A DNA stretch of 64,000 nt, from assembly GCF_011806575.1 (NCBI RefSeq), contig NZ_JAATOO010000015.1, positions 51,591 to 115,590 of the forward strand, read 5' to 3'. This document shows positions 45,555 to 54,941 of this stretch, in pieces (positions within the stretch are counted from its first letter, which is position 1; each line of letters begins with the position of its first letter). The DNA is from Vibrio hepatarius (GTDB taxonomy: Bacteria > Pseudomonadota > Gammaproteobacteria > Enterobacterales > Vibrionaceae). Both the position numbers and the translations under genes were made by a program. Below the pieces are notes generated by a model, which worked only from the letters and a program-made list of their open reading frames with translations, ran no database searches and was not told where the DNA came from.

Positions 45555-45556
45555 AC

Positions 45557-45584
45557 AAAAAAGAGCGCTTCGGCGCTCTTTTTT
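45557..45584 (+). terminator. Intrinsic terminator of the tol-pal operon
   Basis: A 12-bp perfect stem AAAAAAGAGCGC / GCGCTCTTTTTT closed by a TTCG tetraloop. It lies just beyond the repeat element, about 165 bases after cpoB. Confidence 0.93.
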
Positions 45585-45706
45585 GATCTCGGCTTATTCC
45601 TTTTAGTAGCACAATAACAACCAACTTATTGGGCTATAAACTGGCATCTTGAATCGGGTTAGGGTTACAATACTTGGATTACTGGAAGTTGCGTAGAGCA
45701 AGAGCA

Positions 45707-46768
45707 ATGAGCCACATTTTAGATAAGATCGAAACTGTTTACCCTTTTCCTCCAAAACCAACACCGCTTACAGACAGCGAAAAGCAAACGTATATTGCGA
45801 ATATTAAAAAGCTGTTGAAAGAAAAAGACGCGGTGCTGATCGCACACTACTATACCGACCCTGAAATCCAGGCGCTGGCTGAAGAAACAGGCGGTTTTGT
45901 AGGTGATTCTTTAGAGATGGCGAAGTTTGGTAACCGTCACCCAGCAAGCACCCTAATAATCGCTGGTGTTCGTTTTATGGGGGAATCTGCAAAGATTCTC
46001 ACCCCAGAAAAACGCATCTTGATGCCAACCCTTGAAGCAGAGTGTTCATTAGACTTAGGCTGTCCTGCAGACAAGTTCAGTGAGTTCTGTGACGCACACC
46101 CAGACCATACGGTTGTTGTATACGCCAACACTTCTGCGGCGGTAAAAGCGCGCGCAGATTGGGTTGTTACATCGAGTATTGCCCTTGAAATCGTTGAGCA
46201 CCTAGACGCGGAAGATAAACCGATCATCTGGGGCCCTGACCGCCATCTAGGTTCATACATTGCCAACAAAACTGGCGCTGATATGTTGCTTTGGCAAGGT
46301 GAGTGTGTGGTACACGACGAGTTTTCGGCAGACGCGCTACGTAAGATGAAAGCGGTCTACCCAGAAGCGGCAATCTTGGTTCACCCAGAGTCACCAGCAA
46401 GCGTTGTTGAACTGGCAGACGCGGTGGGCTCAACCAGCCAGCTCATCAAAGCGGCAAAAGAGTTGCCACACAAGCAAATGATCGTGGCAACGGACAAAGG
46501 TATCTTCTTCAAGATGCAGCAACTCGTGCCTGAGAAAGAGCTAATTGAAGCGCCGACCGCTGGTGCAGGTGCCACTTGCCGCAGCTGTGCTCACTGTCCT
46601 TGGATGGCAATGAACGGTCTTAAAGCAATCGAAACCGCGCTACGTGACGGTGGTGAAGACCACGAGATCTTCGTTGATGAAGCGCTACGAGTGAAGTCTT
46701 TGATCCCGCTTAATCGCATGCTTGATTTCGCTGAGCAGCTCAATATGCAAGTGAAAGGCAACGCGTAA
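45707..46768 (+). CDS. nadA: Quinolinate synthase NadA
   Basis: 353 residues from the ATG at 45707; the frame is open to 45674, but family members begin close to this [20 protein letters not shown]. Conserved blocks: [76 protein letters not shown]. The 4Fe-4S ligands are the Cys of SLDLGC, a middle Cys near [11 protein letters not shown], and one in CRSCAHCPW. It condenses iminoaspartate with dihydroxyacetone phosphate to quinolinate in NAD biosynthesis. Single gene with its own terminator. Confidence 0.95.
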   Translation: MSHILDKIETVYPFPPKPTPLTDSEKQTYIANIKKLLKEKDAVLIAHYYTDPEIQALAEETGGFVGDSLEMAKFGNRHPASTLIIAGVRFMGESAKILTPEKRILMPTLEAECSLDLGCPADKFSEFCDAHPDHTVVVYANTSAAVKARADWVVTSSIALEIVEHLDAEDKPIIWGPDRHLGSYIANKTGADMLLWQGECVVHDEFSADALRKMKAVYPEAAILVHPESPASVVELADAVGSTSQLIKAAKELPHKQMIVATDKGIFFKMQQLVPEKELIEAPTAGAGATCRSCAHCPWMAMNGLKAIETALRDGGEDHEIFVDEALRVKSLIPLNRMLDFAEQLNMQVKGNA

Positions 46769-46789
46769 ACTCGTTACAAGACATGTATC

Positions 46790-46818
46790 AAAAACCAGCT
46801 ATTTAGCTGGTTTTTTTA
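46790..46818 (+). terminator. Intrinsic terminator of nadA
   Basis: An 11-bp perfect stem AAAAACCAGCT / AGCTGGTTTTT with loop ATTT, then more T. Confidence 0.92.
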
Positions 46819-46897
46819 TCGCTGTTGCTAAGTAACCGATTGTCGCTTATGTATATAATCATTATTCAATGACTTAAACAAAGACTCTGGTGTATCT

Positions 46898-47947
46898 ATG
46901 ACCGTTTGGTTCGTTTTTAAAAGATGGTTCAAGTCGAATGTGTTTAGTCTGAGCAACCGAAACCTACTGGTTCTCAGCGTGTTATACATCTTAATTGCTT
47001 GGGTATTGTTGTACACCGCGGGCGAGACTGATCTGACTAACGATCTTTCAACATTTATCTATTACTTGATGGTCACTGCGTCAACGGTTGGTTATGGCGA
47101 TTATTCGCCAACAACAGATTTGGGTAAGTGGATCGTCATCTTGTTTGTCATACCGGGCGGATTGAGTTTGTTTGCTGCGATATTAGGTCGAGTGGCAAGC
47201 GGTGCGATTGATTATTGGCGAGCGGGCGTATTAGGGAAACGGAGAGTGAACGTGGAAAATCATATTCTTTTGCTGGGTTGGAATGGTCAGCGTACCGTTC
47301 ATTTGATTCGAATGTTGCAACACGAAGAAGAGGGCAAAAGGCCGATTGTATTATGCAGCCGTTCTGACATCGAAAACCCGTTGCCGGGAGAAATTCAGTT
47401 CGTCAAAGTGACCAGTTATACCGATAGCGAGCAAATGAAGCTAGCGAACGTACCGAGCGCGAGTTGTGTTGTGGTGGATAACCTAGAAGATGACATTACA
47501 TTATCGGCGTCGTTGTACTGTGCCAACATTAACCCTGACGCGCACTTACTGGCGTATTTTAAAGACGAAGCGTTAGGTAACTTGTTGAGTCAACATTGCC
47601 CGAAAGCAGAGTGCATTCCCGCTGTTGGCGCGGAAATGCTTGCCAAAGCGGCGGTTGATCCGGGTTCCAGCGCGTTGCACCAAGAACTACTCGCATCGAC
47701 TCGCGGTATGACACAGTATTCAACCTTTTATCCTGAAGACGCTCCTGCGACGGACGTAGAAGCAATTTTTACGTATATCAAGCGAGCTTATCACGCGACT
47801 TTGATTGCGATTGATGTCGGTCAGGGGATAGAACTGAATCCAGACCTCGACCGTGAAATTCCTGCAGGCAGTAAGTTGTTCTACATCGCTGATGAGCGCG
47901 TTATATCGTTCGACTGGCAAGCAGCGGCGAGCGCGAAATCCAATTAA
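46898..47947 (+). CDS. Potassium channel with RCK/TrkA-N domain
   Basis: 349 residues. Two membrane segments (about 22-40 and 76-95) flank a pore loop with the selectivity filter TVGYGD at residues 63-68. A cytoplasmic Rossmann-like RCK domain starts near NHILLLGWNGQRTVHLIRML. The two-helix plus RCK layout is that of MthK/Kch-type channels. It should conduct K+ across the inner membrane under control of a ligand bound by the RCK domain. The ligand is unknown. It is a single gene with a strong terminator. Confidence 0.85.
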   Translation: MTVWFVFKRWFKSNVFSLSNRNLLVLSVLYILIAWVLLYTAGETDLTNDLSTFIYYLMVTASTVGYGDYSPTTDLGKWIVILFVIPGGLSLFAAILGRVASGAIDYWRAGVLGKRRVNVENHILLLGWNGQRTVHLIRMLQHEEEGKRPIVLCSRSDIENPLPGEIQFVKVTSYTDSEQMKLANVPSASCVVVDNLEDDITLSASLYCANINPDAHLLAYFKDEALGNLLSQHCPKAECIPAVGAEMLAKAAVDPGSSALHQELLASTRGMTQYSTFYPEDAPATDVEAIFTYIKRAYHATLIAIDVGQGIELNPDLDREIPAGSKLFYIADERVISFDWQAAASAKSN

Positions 47948-47978
47948 GTTTATCCGTAACCTTGCGTTAGGAGTCCAG

Positions 47979-48010
47979 TGCCCCACTTAGCTAAGTGGGG
48001 CATTTTTTAT
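47979..48010. terminator. Bidirectional terminator between the channel gene and the PCu(A)C gene
   Basis: A perfect 24-base palindrome made of TGCCCCACTTAG and CTAAGTGGGGCA at 47979-48002, followed by a T run on the plus strand. Confidence 0.88.
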
Positions 48011-48013
48011 CGC

Positions 48014-48475
48014 CTAGTGGGCGTGAACGTGACCGTTTTTCTCGACTGCTAATTCGACTTGAACCTCGCCAGCATTTTGAAAGACTAACGTCATCGGGAA
48101 GCGTTCCCCTTGCTTATAAGCCTTTTCAGGATTGAAAATCATTAGGTGGTAGCTACCCGGTTTGAACATGACCGTCTCTTGCGCTGCGATTTTAACGCGG
48201 TCAATTTGCTTCATCTGCATCATGCCGTCTGACATTTCATGGGTGTGAATCTCGACCCTTGGTGCGACAGGCGTTGAGGCACTAATTAAGTAGTCGTCTT
48301 GTTGAGCGTTGTTCTTGAGCTGGAAAAAACCGGCGATAACCGTTGCAGTTGGAGGCGCTTCACGACTCCACGGATGGTCGATCTCAATATTCCCCGTATT
48401 GTACTCGTGAGCCACAGTCTGAACGCTAAAGAATGTGAATGCGCTTAGTAACAGTGTTTGAAGGTATTTGTTCAT
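48014..48475 (-). CDS. Periplasmic copper chaperone PCu(A)C
   Basis: 153 residues. Signal peptide (cleavage after VQTVA), then a cupredoxin-like domain. The copper-binding His/Met pattern is visible: VEIHTHEMSDGMMQMKQID followed, about 20 residues later, by YHLMIF. The C-terminal tail GHVHAH adds further His. PCu(A)C proteins deliver Cu(I) to cytochrome oxidase Cu(A) sites or handle periplasmic copper. The next gene upstream on the same strand also looks copper-related. Confidence 0.88.
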   Translation of the reverse strand: MNKYLQTLLLSAFTFFSVQTVAHEYNTGNIEIDHPWSREAPPTATVIAGFFQLKNNAQQDDYLISASTPVAPRVEIHTHEMSDGMMQMKQIDRVKIAAQETVMFKPGSYHLMIFNPEKAYKQGERFPMTLVFQNAGEVQVELAVEKNGHVHAH

Positions 48476-48628
48476 TTTGAATCCTAACTTTATGTGTTGC
48501 CAGCGATGGTATTGGAATAAGGCTGGCGAAGTAGTGAAGCAAAACCCGTAGAGTTTTAAAGCATGACGATGTACGCGCAGAGCGACTCCGCCATTAAAAC
48601 GGGCTTACTTTATATGTCGTTTGTGTTG

Positions 48629-49081
48629 TTACGCGTAGATAAAGTTAGGAGGCGACTGTTTAGGCGCTAGGGATAAATAGATTCGTTGCGTGACTCTAAG
48701 ATACCGGTAAGCGTTGAATGGAGGTTGAATACGAACTAACCACAGAGCAATAACGCTTGCAATCATCGCGAAGATCAACAGCGCAAGTTGACACACGTCT
48801 AATAGAGGGCAACTGAACTTGAGTGGATCGTGATAGTTGTGTTGACTGGTGTCACTATCGTCATTGGCAGCGATTAACTCACTAATATCTATCCACTTAA
48901 AACCTTCTGCGGTACAAAACAAGACTTTTTCTCCCTGCGCTTTCGATAGCCAGTTTTTACTATGTACTTGTGAAGGGTTCAGAGCCATGGTGGCGAGCAA
49001 ATAAAGTTGAAACAAAAGAGCGGCAATGACGTAAATCGCCAAGACCTTTTGCATACTCGTATTGTTTCGAATAATTCGCAT
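48629..49081 (-). CDS. Membrane protein, DUF2946-like, possibly copper-related
   Basis: 150 residues from the ATG at 49081 (a GTG lies one codon before it). Two membrane segments (about 11-33 and 96-116) flank a periplasmic loop with VLFCTAEGFKWIDI and KFSCPLLDVCQ. The short size, an N-terminal helix, a CTAEG-type motif and a later Cys pair resemble DUF2946, a family often beside copper genes. I am not certain of the family. It sits 153 bases upstream of the PCu(A)C gene, same strand. Confidence 0.55.
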   Translation of the reverse strand: MRIIRNNTSMQKVLAIYVIAALLFQLYLLATMALNPSQVHSKNWLSKAQGEKVLFCTAEGFKWIDISELIAANDDSDTSQHNYHDPLKFSCPLLDVCQLALLIFAMIASVIALWLVRIQPPFNAYRYLRVTQRIYLSLAPKQSPPNFIYA

Positions 49082-49220
49082 CACGGAGTTTTAATGGGTG
49101 GAATGTTGGTGGCGAATATTAGCAGGGCTGATAAAAAGATGTAACTCTATTTTTATCAGTTGGTGATGTAAGTGTGAACTGATTGAGTGTGTTTGGAATA
49201 AAGAGGCGGGATTCGTTGAG

Positions 49221-49245
49221 AAAAGCCGCTGAACAAACAGCGGCG
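49221..49245 (-). terminator. Terminator of the YecA-like gene
   Basis: A 7-bp stem GCCGCTG / CAGCGGC with a 6-base loop at 49225-49244. On the minus strand it is followed by TTTT. Confidence 0.75.
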
Positions 49246-49251
49246 GTTAGC

Positions 49252-49833
49252 TTATTCTGCTTGAGCGAGTGTCACACCACGCATGGTTAAGCCACACAGC
49301 ATCATTGGGATCGACTTGAAGATTTCTTCAAATTGCTCTAAGCCTTCAATGCCTTGTTCAGCAAGCGTTGCAATCGACGTTTCTGGATCGTACAGCATGC
49401 TTACAGACAGCAATACACCGCCTAGTAACGCACTATCTTCGCTGTCTTGCGGCATGATGGTTTCCCAATCGTCGCGTGCTAGTTGCCAACCTTGCAGTAA
49501 TCCTTCACAGAAATCGCGTGCTGCTTCGTTGACGATCTCTTCTTCATCCAATTGACACGCTTCTGGCCACTGCCAGCGATTTTCTAATAGAGCAGGGCGG
49601 TATTCATTCCACATTGCAATGATATGCTCAATGTAGATTTCCAGTTGCTCACCATCAGAAAACGGTGCGACTTCTTCACCACCCCATAAGAAAGGCAACC
49701 ATTCTTGAGGAGGTAACAGGTTTGGTGCTGCGGCCATAGCAGTCACAAAACCACGAGTTTTAGCTTCATTGATGAGCTTATCTTGCAGCTCAGGTTGAGC
49801 GAGAAGTTCTTGTAGCGTCAAAGTGATAACCAT
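49252..49833 (-). CDS. UPF0149/YecA family protein
   Basis: 193 residues, acidic, all-helical. Blocks typical of the YgfB/YecA family: ARDFCEGLLQGWQLARDDW, LLGGVLLSVSMLYDPE and RGFVTAMAAAPNLLPPQEWLPFLWG. The C-terminal SEC-C metal motif found in some YecA proteins is absent. The function is unknown. It is divergent from the hybrid kinase gene that follows. Confidence 0.78.
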   Translation of the reverse strand: MVITLTLQELLAQPELQDKLINEAKTRGFVTAMAAAPNLLPPQEWLPFLWGGEEVAPFSDGEQLEIYIEHIIAMWNEYRPALLENRWQWPEACQLDEEEIVNEAARDFCEGLLQGWQLARDDWETIMPQDSEDSALLGGVLLSVSMLYDPETSIATLAEQGIEGLEQFEEIFKSIPMMLCGLTMRGVTLAQAE

Positions 49834-49947
49834 AAATATTGGAGAGTTGTGATGGCGTAATGGTAACAGGCGACGTAAATGATAAAAAGGTTGAAGGGTT
49901 TAAATATTCACTATAATTTTTGCTAAACAATAAAAATTCAGTCGGTT

Positions 49948-52377
49948 ATGGATATTCGATCTTCGCTAAAACAGAAAAGCATGTTTGCGCTTGCGCTATA
50001 CCTAGCGGCAGTGGTGGCGCTAATAGGGACGGTGAGCTATTTCGTGGTTGAACCGCCAACGCGAGATCAATTAGAGAAGAACCTCGATTTACGTACCGAA
50101 CTGATTTCTGCCCAGATACTCGCCCCAGTTAATAACTCGTTAAGTGTTCTACAAAGCATCGTTAGTATTGGAAGCCATCCCAGCCCACAACAAAACCAAG
50201 CCCAGCTTTTATACAGCCTCTTTTCCCTCACCGATGGTGTTGCCGTAAGTGGAGGGCTTTGGCCTGCGCCATACTCCATCAACCCGACTGTTGCTTATTC
50301 AAGTTTATTTTTTAATCGCACACCTGATGGCATTATTGACCGTATTTACTCTTGGGACAATCCGGAATCTGGCGGATACGATATTACTGACTGGTACACC
50401 TCTGCATCTCACTCATCTCCTAACACCGTGTCCTGGTCTCCTGTTTATATCGACCCTTTTACGCATGTGCAGATGATAACGGCTTCGTCGCCTTATTATG
50501 TGGAGGGGGAATTTGCCGGAGTCGCGACAGTAGACATTTCTCTTGAAGGATTGGTGAGCTTTGTCAGACGTCACGCAGAAGAGTACAACCTTGGTGTTAT
50601 TCTGACCGATGGTTACGGTGACGTTATTCTTGAGCATAACTTCAGGCGGGCAGAACACAGTTATATTGGAAAAAAGACCTTTGGTAATTTCCAATGGCGA
50701 GTTGATGTCGTCAACGCCAAACGCGTCGTGGACGAACAAGTTTACGACGTGGTTTCGAAAGTCGAAGCGGGTATTGTCCCGATCATGTTGCTTTGCGTGA
50801 TGCTTGGTTACTTTCTTATCAGCCGTTTTCTCATCGAACCCATTGTGTTGATCGCGCAAAAGGTTGGTGACTCGAAAGAAGGCGGCATTATTGATATTCA
50901 CTACAACAGTAACGATGAGATCAAACACCTCATCAACACCTTTAACCAGAAGACCGTTTTCCTAGAAGCTGAAAAAGTCAAAGCGCAGGCGTCTACCAAA
51001 GCCAAAAGTGCTTTTTTAGCCACTTTATCCCATGAGATCCGAACACCGATGAATGGTGTGTTAGGTACGGCGCAAATCCTATTAAAATCACCACTTAATG
51101 ACGAGCAACGCCGGCACCTACGTACCCTGTATGAGTCTGGCGACCATATGATGACCTTGCTCAACGAAATCTTGGACTTCTCGAAAATCGAACAAGGTCA
51201 TATTGAGCTCGACCTCTATCCGTTCCCTTTAGACTCGATTATTGGAAGCGTCAACAGCATCTATTTTTCGCTCTGTGCGGAGAAAGGACTGAAATTCAAA
51301 GTGGTTTCTCAGATACCAAGTGATCGTTGGTACATGGCCGATAAAGCGAGGTTGCGCCAGATCCTTTTCAATCTGCTCAGTAATGCGGTGAAGTTTGCCG
51401 TGCAGGGTTATGTCGAAATGCATTTCAATGAAAAAACGATTGAAGGGAAAAACTACTTACAGATCAAAGTGCGAGACACTGGGATCGGGATTGCAAAAGA
51501 ATCGCAAGAAAAGATCTTTAAGCCGTTTGAGCAAGCAGAGTCGACCACTACCAGACGATTTGGTGGTACAGGTTTAGGCTTAGCGATCGTAAAGCAGCTC
51601 TGCGAGAAGATGGGCGGCTCGATACAGGTGACTAGCGAACTAGGAGTTGGCTCGTGCTTTGAAGCTCTGCTTCAACTTGATGTGTGTGAACCGATAACAC
51701 CTGATACCAAAGTGGACAGAAAGCTACGCTATGAAGGCTTAAAAGCTTTGGTCGTTGAAGACAATCGAACCAACTCGATCATCATTAGCACATTTATGTC
51801 GAACAAAGGTTTTGAGTGCGATTGCGTTGAGAACGGTGAGCAAGCCATAGATGCGATTTCAAATGATGTTTATGATCTGGTATTGATGGACAACCATATG
51901 CCAGTGATGGACGGTATAGAAGCCACAACCGCTATTCGCAAGTTAGATAGCAGCAAATCGAGAGTGTTGATTGTTGGCTGTACCGCTGACGTGTTTAAGG
52001 ATACCCGCGCTCACATGAAGAGCGCTGGTGTTGACTTTATCATCCCTAAACCGATCGATGAGACTGAACTCGACGATGCGCTCTTTGCGTTTGCCGATAA
52101 GCTTTATCAGTTCAAGCCTAACTTACGCAAAAAGCAACACAAGATAGAACTGGGCGTAGAGCAACAGCTACTGAACTTTTTTATGGCAGTCGATGATAGA
52201 GATTTGGACAAAGCTAAGGAGGCTTTTGAGCCGTTGTCTCAATCCATTGGCAACACTGCCAACCTGACGCTGGATGGTTGCCTAGGGCGAATTGCAATTA
52301 GTTTGAATGCAAATCAATTCCCAACGACTCAAGATATGGATTTACTAGCGGTGCAAGCCACTGAATTCTGTAATTAA
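49948..52377 (+). CDS. Hybrid sensor histidine kinase
   Basis: 809 residues. Membrane segment 1 (about 13-33), a periplasmic PDC/Cache-like sensor (about 40-270), and membrane segment 2 (about 273-292). A HisKA domain follows, with the phospho-accepting His362 in ATLSHEIRTPMNG. The HATPase domain has NLLSNAVKFA, DTGIGI and GGTGLGLAI. A receiver domain carries the phospho-Asp near residue 648 in VLMDNHMPVMDG and Lys in IIPKPIDE. The last 90 residues are helical like an HPt module but show no HPt-type His, so phosphate must pass to a separate HPt protein. The signal is unknown. No response regulator is adjacent. Confidence 0.88.
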   Translation: MDIRSSLKQKSMFALALYLAAVVALIGTVSYFVVEPPTRDQLEKNLDLRTELISAQILAPVNNSLSVLQSIVSIGSHPSPQQNQAQLLYSLFSLTDGVAVSGGLWPAPYSINPTVAYSSLFFNRTPDGIIDRIYSWDNPESGGYDITDWYTSASHSSPNTVSWSPVYIDPFTHVQMITASSPYYVEGEFAGVATVDISLEGLVSFVRRHAEEYNLGVILTDGYGDVILEHNFRRAEHSYIGKKTFGNFQWRVDVVNAKRVVDEQVYDVVSKVEAGIVPIMLLCVMLGYFLISRFLIEPIVLIAQKVGDSKEGGIIDIHYNSNDEIKHLINTFNQKTVFLEAEKVKAQASTKAKSAFLATLSHEIRTPMNGVLGTAQILLKSPLNDEQRRHLRTLYESGDHMMTLLNEILDFSKIEQGHIELDLYPFPLDSIIGSVNSIYFSLCAEKGLKFKVVSQIPSDRWYMADKARLRQILFNLLSNAVKFAVQGYVEMHFNEKTIEGKNYLQIKVRDTGIGIAKESQEKIFKPFEQAESTTTRRFGGTGLGLAIVKQLCEKMGGSIQVTSELGVGSCFEALLQLDVCEPITPDTKVDRKLRYEGLKALVVEDNRTNSIIISTFMSNKGFECDCVENGEQAIDAISNDVYDLVLMDNHMPVMDGIEATTAIRKLDSSKSRVLIVGCTADVFKDTRAHMKSAGVDFIIPKPIDETELDDALFAFADKLYQFKPNLRKKQHKIELGVEQQLLNFFMAVDDRDLDKAKEAFEPLSQSIGNTANLTLDGCLGRIAISLNANQFPTTQDMDLLAVQATEFCN

Positions 52378-52599
52378 TTTTGGCTAAAGTTGTTATTTTA
52401 TTGTTTTAATTCTGTCTGGGTAGTGAATCCAACTAAGTTTGTATTTTCCGTTGGTTTTTTATTCAATAACTCACAAAAAATACGAGATCAAAAACTGAAA
52501 AACTAATGCTTTAATAGCGGCATGAACTGCTTTGTAGTTCTTTGTCTGGTTTATTGTTTTAGTTGTGTTTTTGTTTGTAGTATTTTGTTAGGTGAGTTG

Positions 52600-53049
52600 A
52601 TGAAATCTCGTGGGCCATTTTGCATTCGCAACGCTGCAGCCGATACATTTGCAATGGTAATCTTCTGCTTTGTATCCGGTATGTTCATTGAAATCTTTGT
52701 CTCTGGGATGACGTTTGAGCAATCACTTGCCTCGCGAACGCTATCTATCCCGGTAAATATAGCGATAGCTTGGCCTTACGGCGTGTTCAGAGATTTCATG
52801 CTTCGCCAAGGTGCAAAACTTTCTTCGAGTAGCGTGATGAAGAACCTTTCTGATTTGGTTGCCTACGTGTTGTTCCAATCACCGGTATACGCGGCCATTT
52901 TGTTTACCGTTGGTGCATCAACCGATCAAATCGTCACCGCTGTTGCAACCAATGCCGTGATCTCTTGTGGGATGGGGGTTCTTTATGGTTACTTCCTTGA
53001 TCTTTGCCGCAAGCTGTTCCGCGTGCCGGGCTACTACCATCAAATCTAA
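52600..53049 (+). CDS. alaE: L-alanine exporter AlaE
   Basis: 149 residues from the ATG at 52600, which has an AGGTGAG ribosome site. An upstream in-frame ATG at 52522 would add 26 hydrophobic residues not found in AlaE. Conserved: [55 protein letters not shown], and [18 protein letters not shown]; four membrane segments. AlaE exports L-alanine to prevent toxic build-up. It is the last core gene before the tRNA-Ser that bounds the island. Confidence 0.93.
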   Translation: MKSRGPFCIRNAAADTFAMVIFCFVSGMFIEIFVSGMTFEQSLASRTLSIPVNIAIAWPYGVFRDFMLRQGAKLSSSSVMKNLSDLVAYVLFQSPVYAAILFTVGASTDQIVTAVATNAVISCGMGVLYGYFLDLCRKLFRVPGYYHQI

Positions 53050-53125
53050 TATGGTCGAAACACGATCGAATTAGCTAGATAGTAACCAAACGGAATTAAC
53101 GCACCGCTTTTTTAAGGATTTAGGC

Positions 53126-53154
53126 TTGACCTAATCCAGCAGAATCATTAAATT
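53126..53154 (+). promoter_or_regulatory. Sigma-70 promoter of tRNA-Ser
   Basis: A -35 box TTGACC at 53126-53131, a 17-base spacer, and a -10 box TAAATT at 53149-53154. The sequence just downstream is GCGCC, the G/C-rich discriminator usual for stable RNA genes. Confidence 0.65.
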
Positions 53155-53194
53155 AGCGCCTCGTTGGTTAAACATACCAACCACAATCTGATTC

Positions 53195-53282
53195 GGTGAG
53201 TTGTCCGAGTGGCTGAAGGAGCACGCCTGGAAAGTGTGTATACGGAAACGTATCGAGAGTTCGAATCTCTCACTCACCGCCA
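53195..53282 (+). tRNA. tRNA-Ser (anticodon GGA)
   Basis: 88 bases including the encoded CCA. The acceptor arms GGTGAGT and ACTCACC pair fully. The anticodon GGA is at 53229-53231 in loop CTGGAAA. The T arm holds GAGAGTTCGAATCTCTC and a long variable arm marks the serine type. It reads UCC and UCU codons. The 3' end is the probable integration target of the island that follows. Confidence 0.95.
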
Positions 53283-53293
53283 CATTCTTGAAG

Positions 53294-53319
53294 AAAGACG
53301 TCCTAGGACGTCTTTTTTT
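53294..53319 (+). terminator. Terminator after tRNA-Ser
   Basis: A perfect 22-base palindrome from arms AAAGACGTCCT and AGGACGTCTTT, followed by a T run. It lies 12 bases after the tRNA. Confidence 0.9.
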
Positions 53320-53607
53320 ATGCCTATTATACTTTTAAATCAATAAGTTATCGTCCGATAACGTCCAAAGATGTCCTAGTTCGTTCGCCATTTTGGGGTA
53401 TGACAAAGTGTATGTTTTAATCTTTCTCGACTTCGGGAATATACCATTTGAACCTGTTTTACTAAGTTCCAATCCAAGTGATTAGAAACTTGGGAATTAC
53501 ATGAATTACAGCTTAGATTTTATATAAATCAATGGCTTAGGGTTAAGTGGTATGACGCGAAAAATCTAACTTTTTCTGAGTGTAGCTTAGTCATACCAGG
53601 GGGCAAT
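53320..53607. other. Left end of the genomic island (attL side)
   Basis: Non-coding, A/T-rich stretch between the tRNA terminator and the integrase start. It contains a perfect 16-base palindrome GTTATCG-TC-CGATAAC at 53347-53362, a possible integrase or excisionase site. The attachment core itself should lie in the tRNA 3' end; the matching right end is not in the window. Confidence 0.5.
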
Positions 53608-54845
53608 ATGTCGCACTTAATACATCGTCTGAAAGACAAGGAAATCGAACAAGCGCAGGGCCGAGATCGAATCTATCGTTTACCTGATAGTGGAGGTCTC
53701 TATCTACTGGTGAAACCCAACAACCTCAAATACTGGGAGTTTCGTTATACAAAGCCAGGTACAAAAAACAGAACCTTCTTGGGATTGGGTAGCCTAGACA
53801 TGCTCAATGTTGATGGTGCTCGTGACAAAGCGTTTGAGATGCGCAAACTTCTGAAGGGAGGTATGACCCTAAGTTAGACAGGATCGAGAAGAGGACCCAG
53901 ATTCAACAAGAGCAAGCTTGTACATTCAAGTCAGTCGCTGATGAATGGGTTAAGACCAAGACGAAACTAAAACCTAAGACCGTCCAAGGTAACTGGAGAA
54001 AGCTCGAGCTTTATGCTTTTCCTAAGTTCGGTGAGATCCCGGTTAAGTCACTGACGCCAATAATAGTTCAGGAAGCGTTTAGGCCGATTGCTCGTAGAGG
54101 CAAGTTGGAGACAGTAAAACGCACCATCCAGTTGGTAAATGAAATCATGCGCTTTGCTATTAATAGCGGTTTGATCCAACACAACGTTTTATCTGGAGTT
54201 GGAGAAACTTTTGCTTCTCCTGATGTGAAACACATGGCGGCACTTAAACCTGATGAACTAACAGAGTTACTACAGACAGTTGCAACTGCAAATATGCAGC
54301 TGGCTACCAAATGTTTAATTGAGTGGCAGCTGCACACCATGACTAGACCAAGTGAAGCTGCTGGTGCTCGCTGGGATGAGATTGACATAGAAAATCGACT
54401 CTGGATTATTCCAGACACACGGATGAAAATGAAACGTGAACATCGCATTCCATTGACTGATCAGACTATTGCCATACTGGAACGCATACATCCTATCAGT
54501 GGGCATAGGGTGCATGTATTTCCATCTATGCGCTTCCCTAAGCGGTCTATTGACTCTGAGACCATCAATAAGGCCCTGGGACGCATCGGGTTCAAAGATC
54601 GCACCACCGCGCATGGTATGCGCTCTCTCGCCAGTACTACGTTGAATGAAAGAGGTTTTGATCCGGATATCATTGAAGCAGCTTTAGCTTACCAGGACCG
54701 TAATGCCATCCGCTCTGCCTATAATCGAACAGATTACCTGGAACGCCGACGAAAAATGATGGAGTGGTGGAGTAGTTACATCGATGATGCGGCAGTTGGT
54801 TCACTATCTGTAACTGGCGCAGTGCACTTAAGGGCTATCGGCTGA
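53608..54845 (+). pseudogene. P4-type tyrosine integrase, broken by one frameshift
   Basis: Two pieces of one gene. Codons 1-86 (53608-53865) give the DUF4102 Arm-binding domain (IYRLPDSGGLYLLVKPN, YWEFRYTKPG). The frame then ends at TAG after residue 89. The rest continues in the -1 frame from CCT at 53868 without interruption to 54845. It carries the catalytic Arg of TMTRPSEAAGARW, the His-Arg of HGMRSLASTTLNERG and the Tyr near YNRTDYLERRRKMMEWW. One inserted base near 53864 restores about 411 residues, the normal length. No slippery heptamer is visible, so a true mutation or a sequencing error is more likely than programmed frameshifting. It lies next to the tRNA-Ser, as expected. Confidence 0.88.
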
Positions 54846-54864
54846 GAGGGAAACCAACAGGAAA

Positions 54865-54897
54865 TGAAAAAAAGGGCCGTGCTACGGTACAGCCCTC
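54865..54897 (-). terminator. Terminator of the viperin operon
   Basis: Read on the minus strand, an 8-bp stem AGGGCTGT / GCGGCCCT-type pairing (54873-54880 with 54889-54896, one G-U pair) is followed directly by a run of seven T. It is 45 bases past the stop of the 118-residue gene. It also lies after the convergent integrase. Confidence 0.85.
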
Positions 54898-54941
54898 TCT
54901 CTATCGTCACATCACTTCATGTTTACATTTAACCCAAGCAA

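Noticed and set aside
53855..53875. Programmed frameshift in the integrase
   Set aside because: No slippery heptamer or downstream pseudoknot is evident at the shift; a simple one-base loss explains it.
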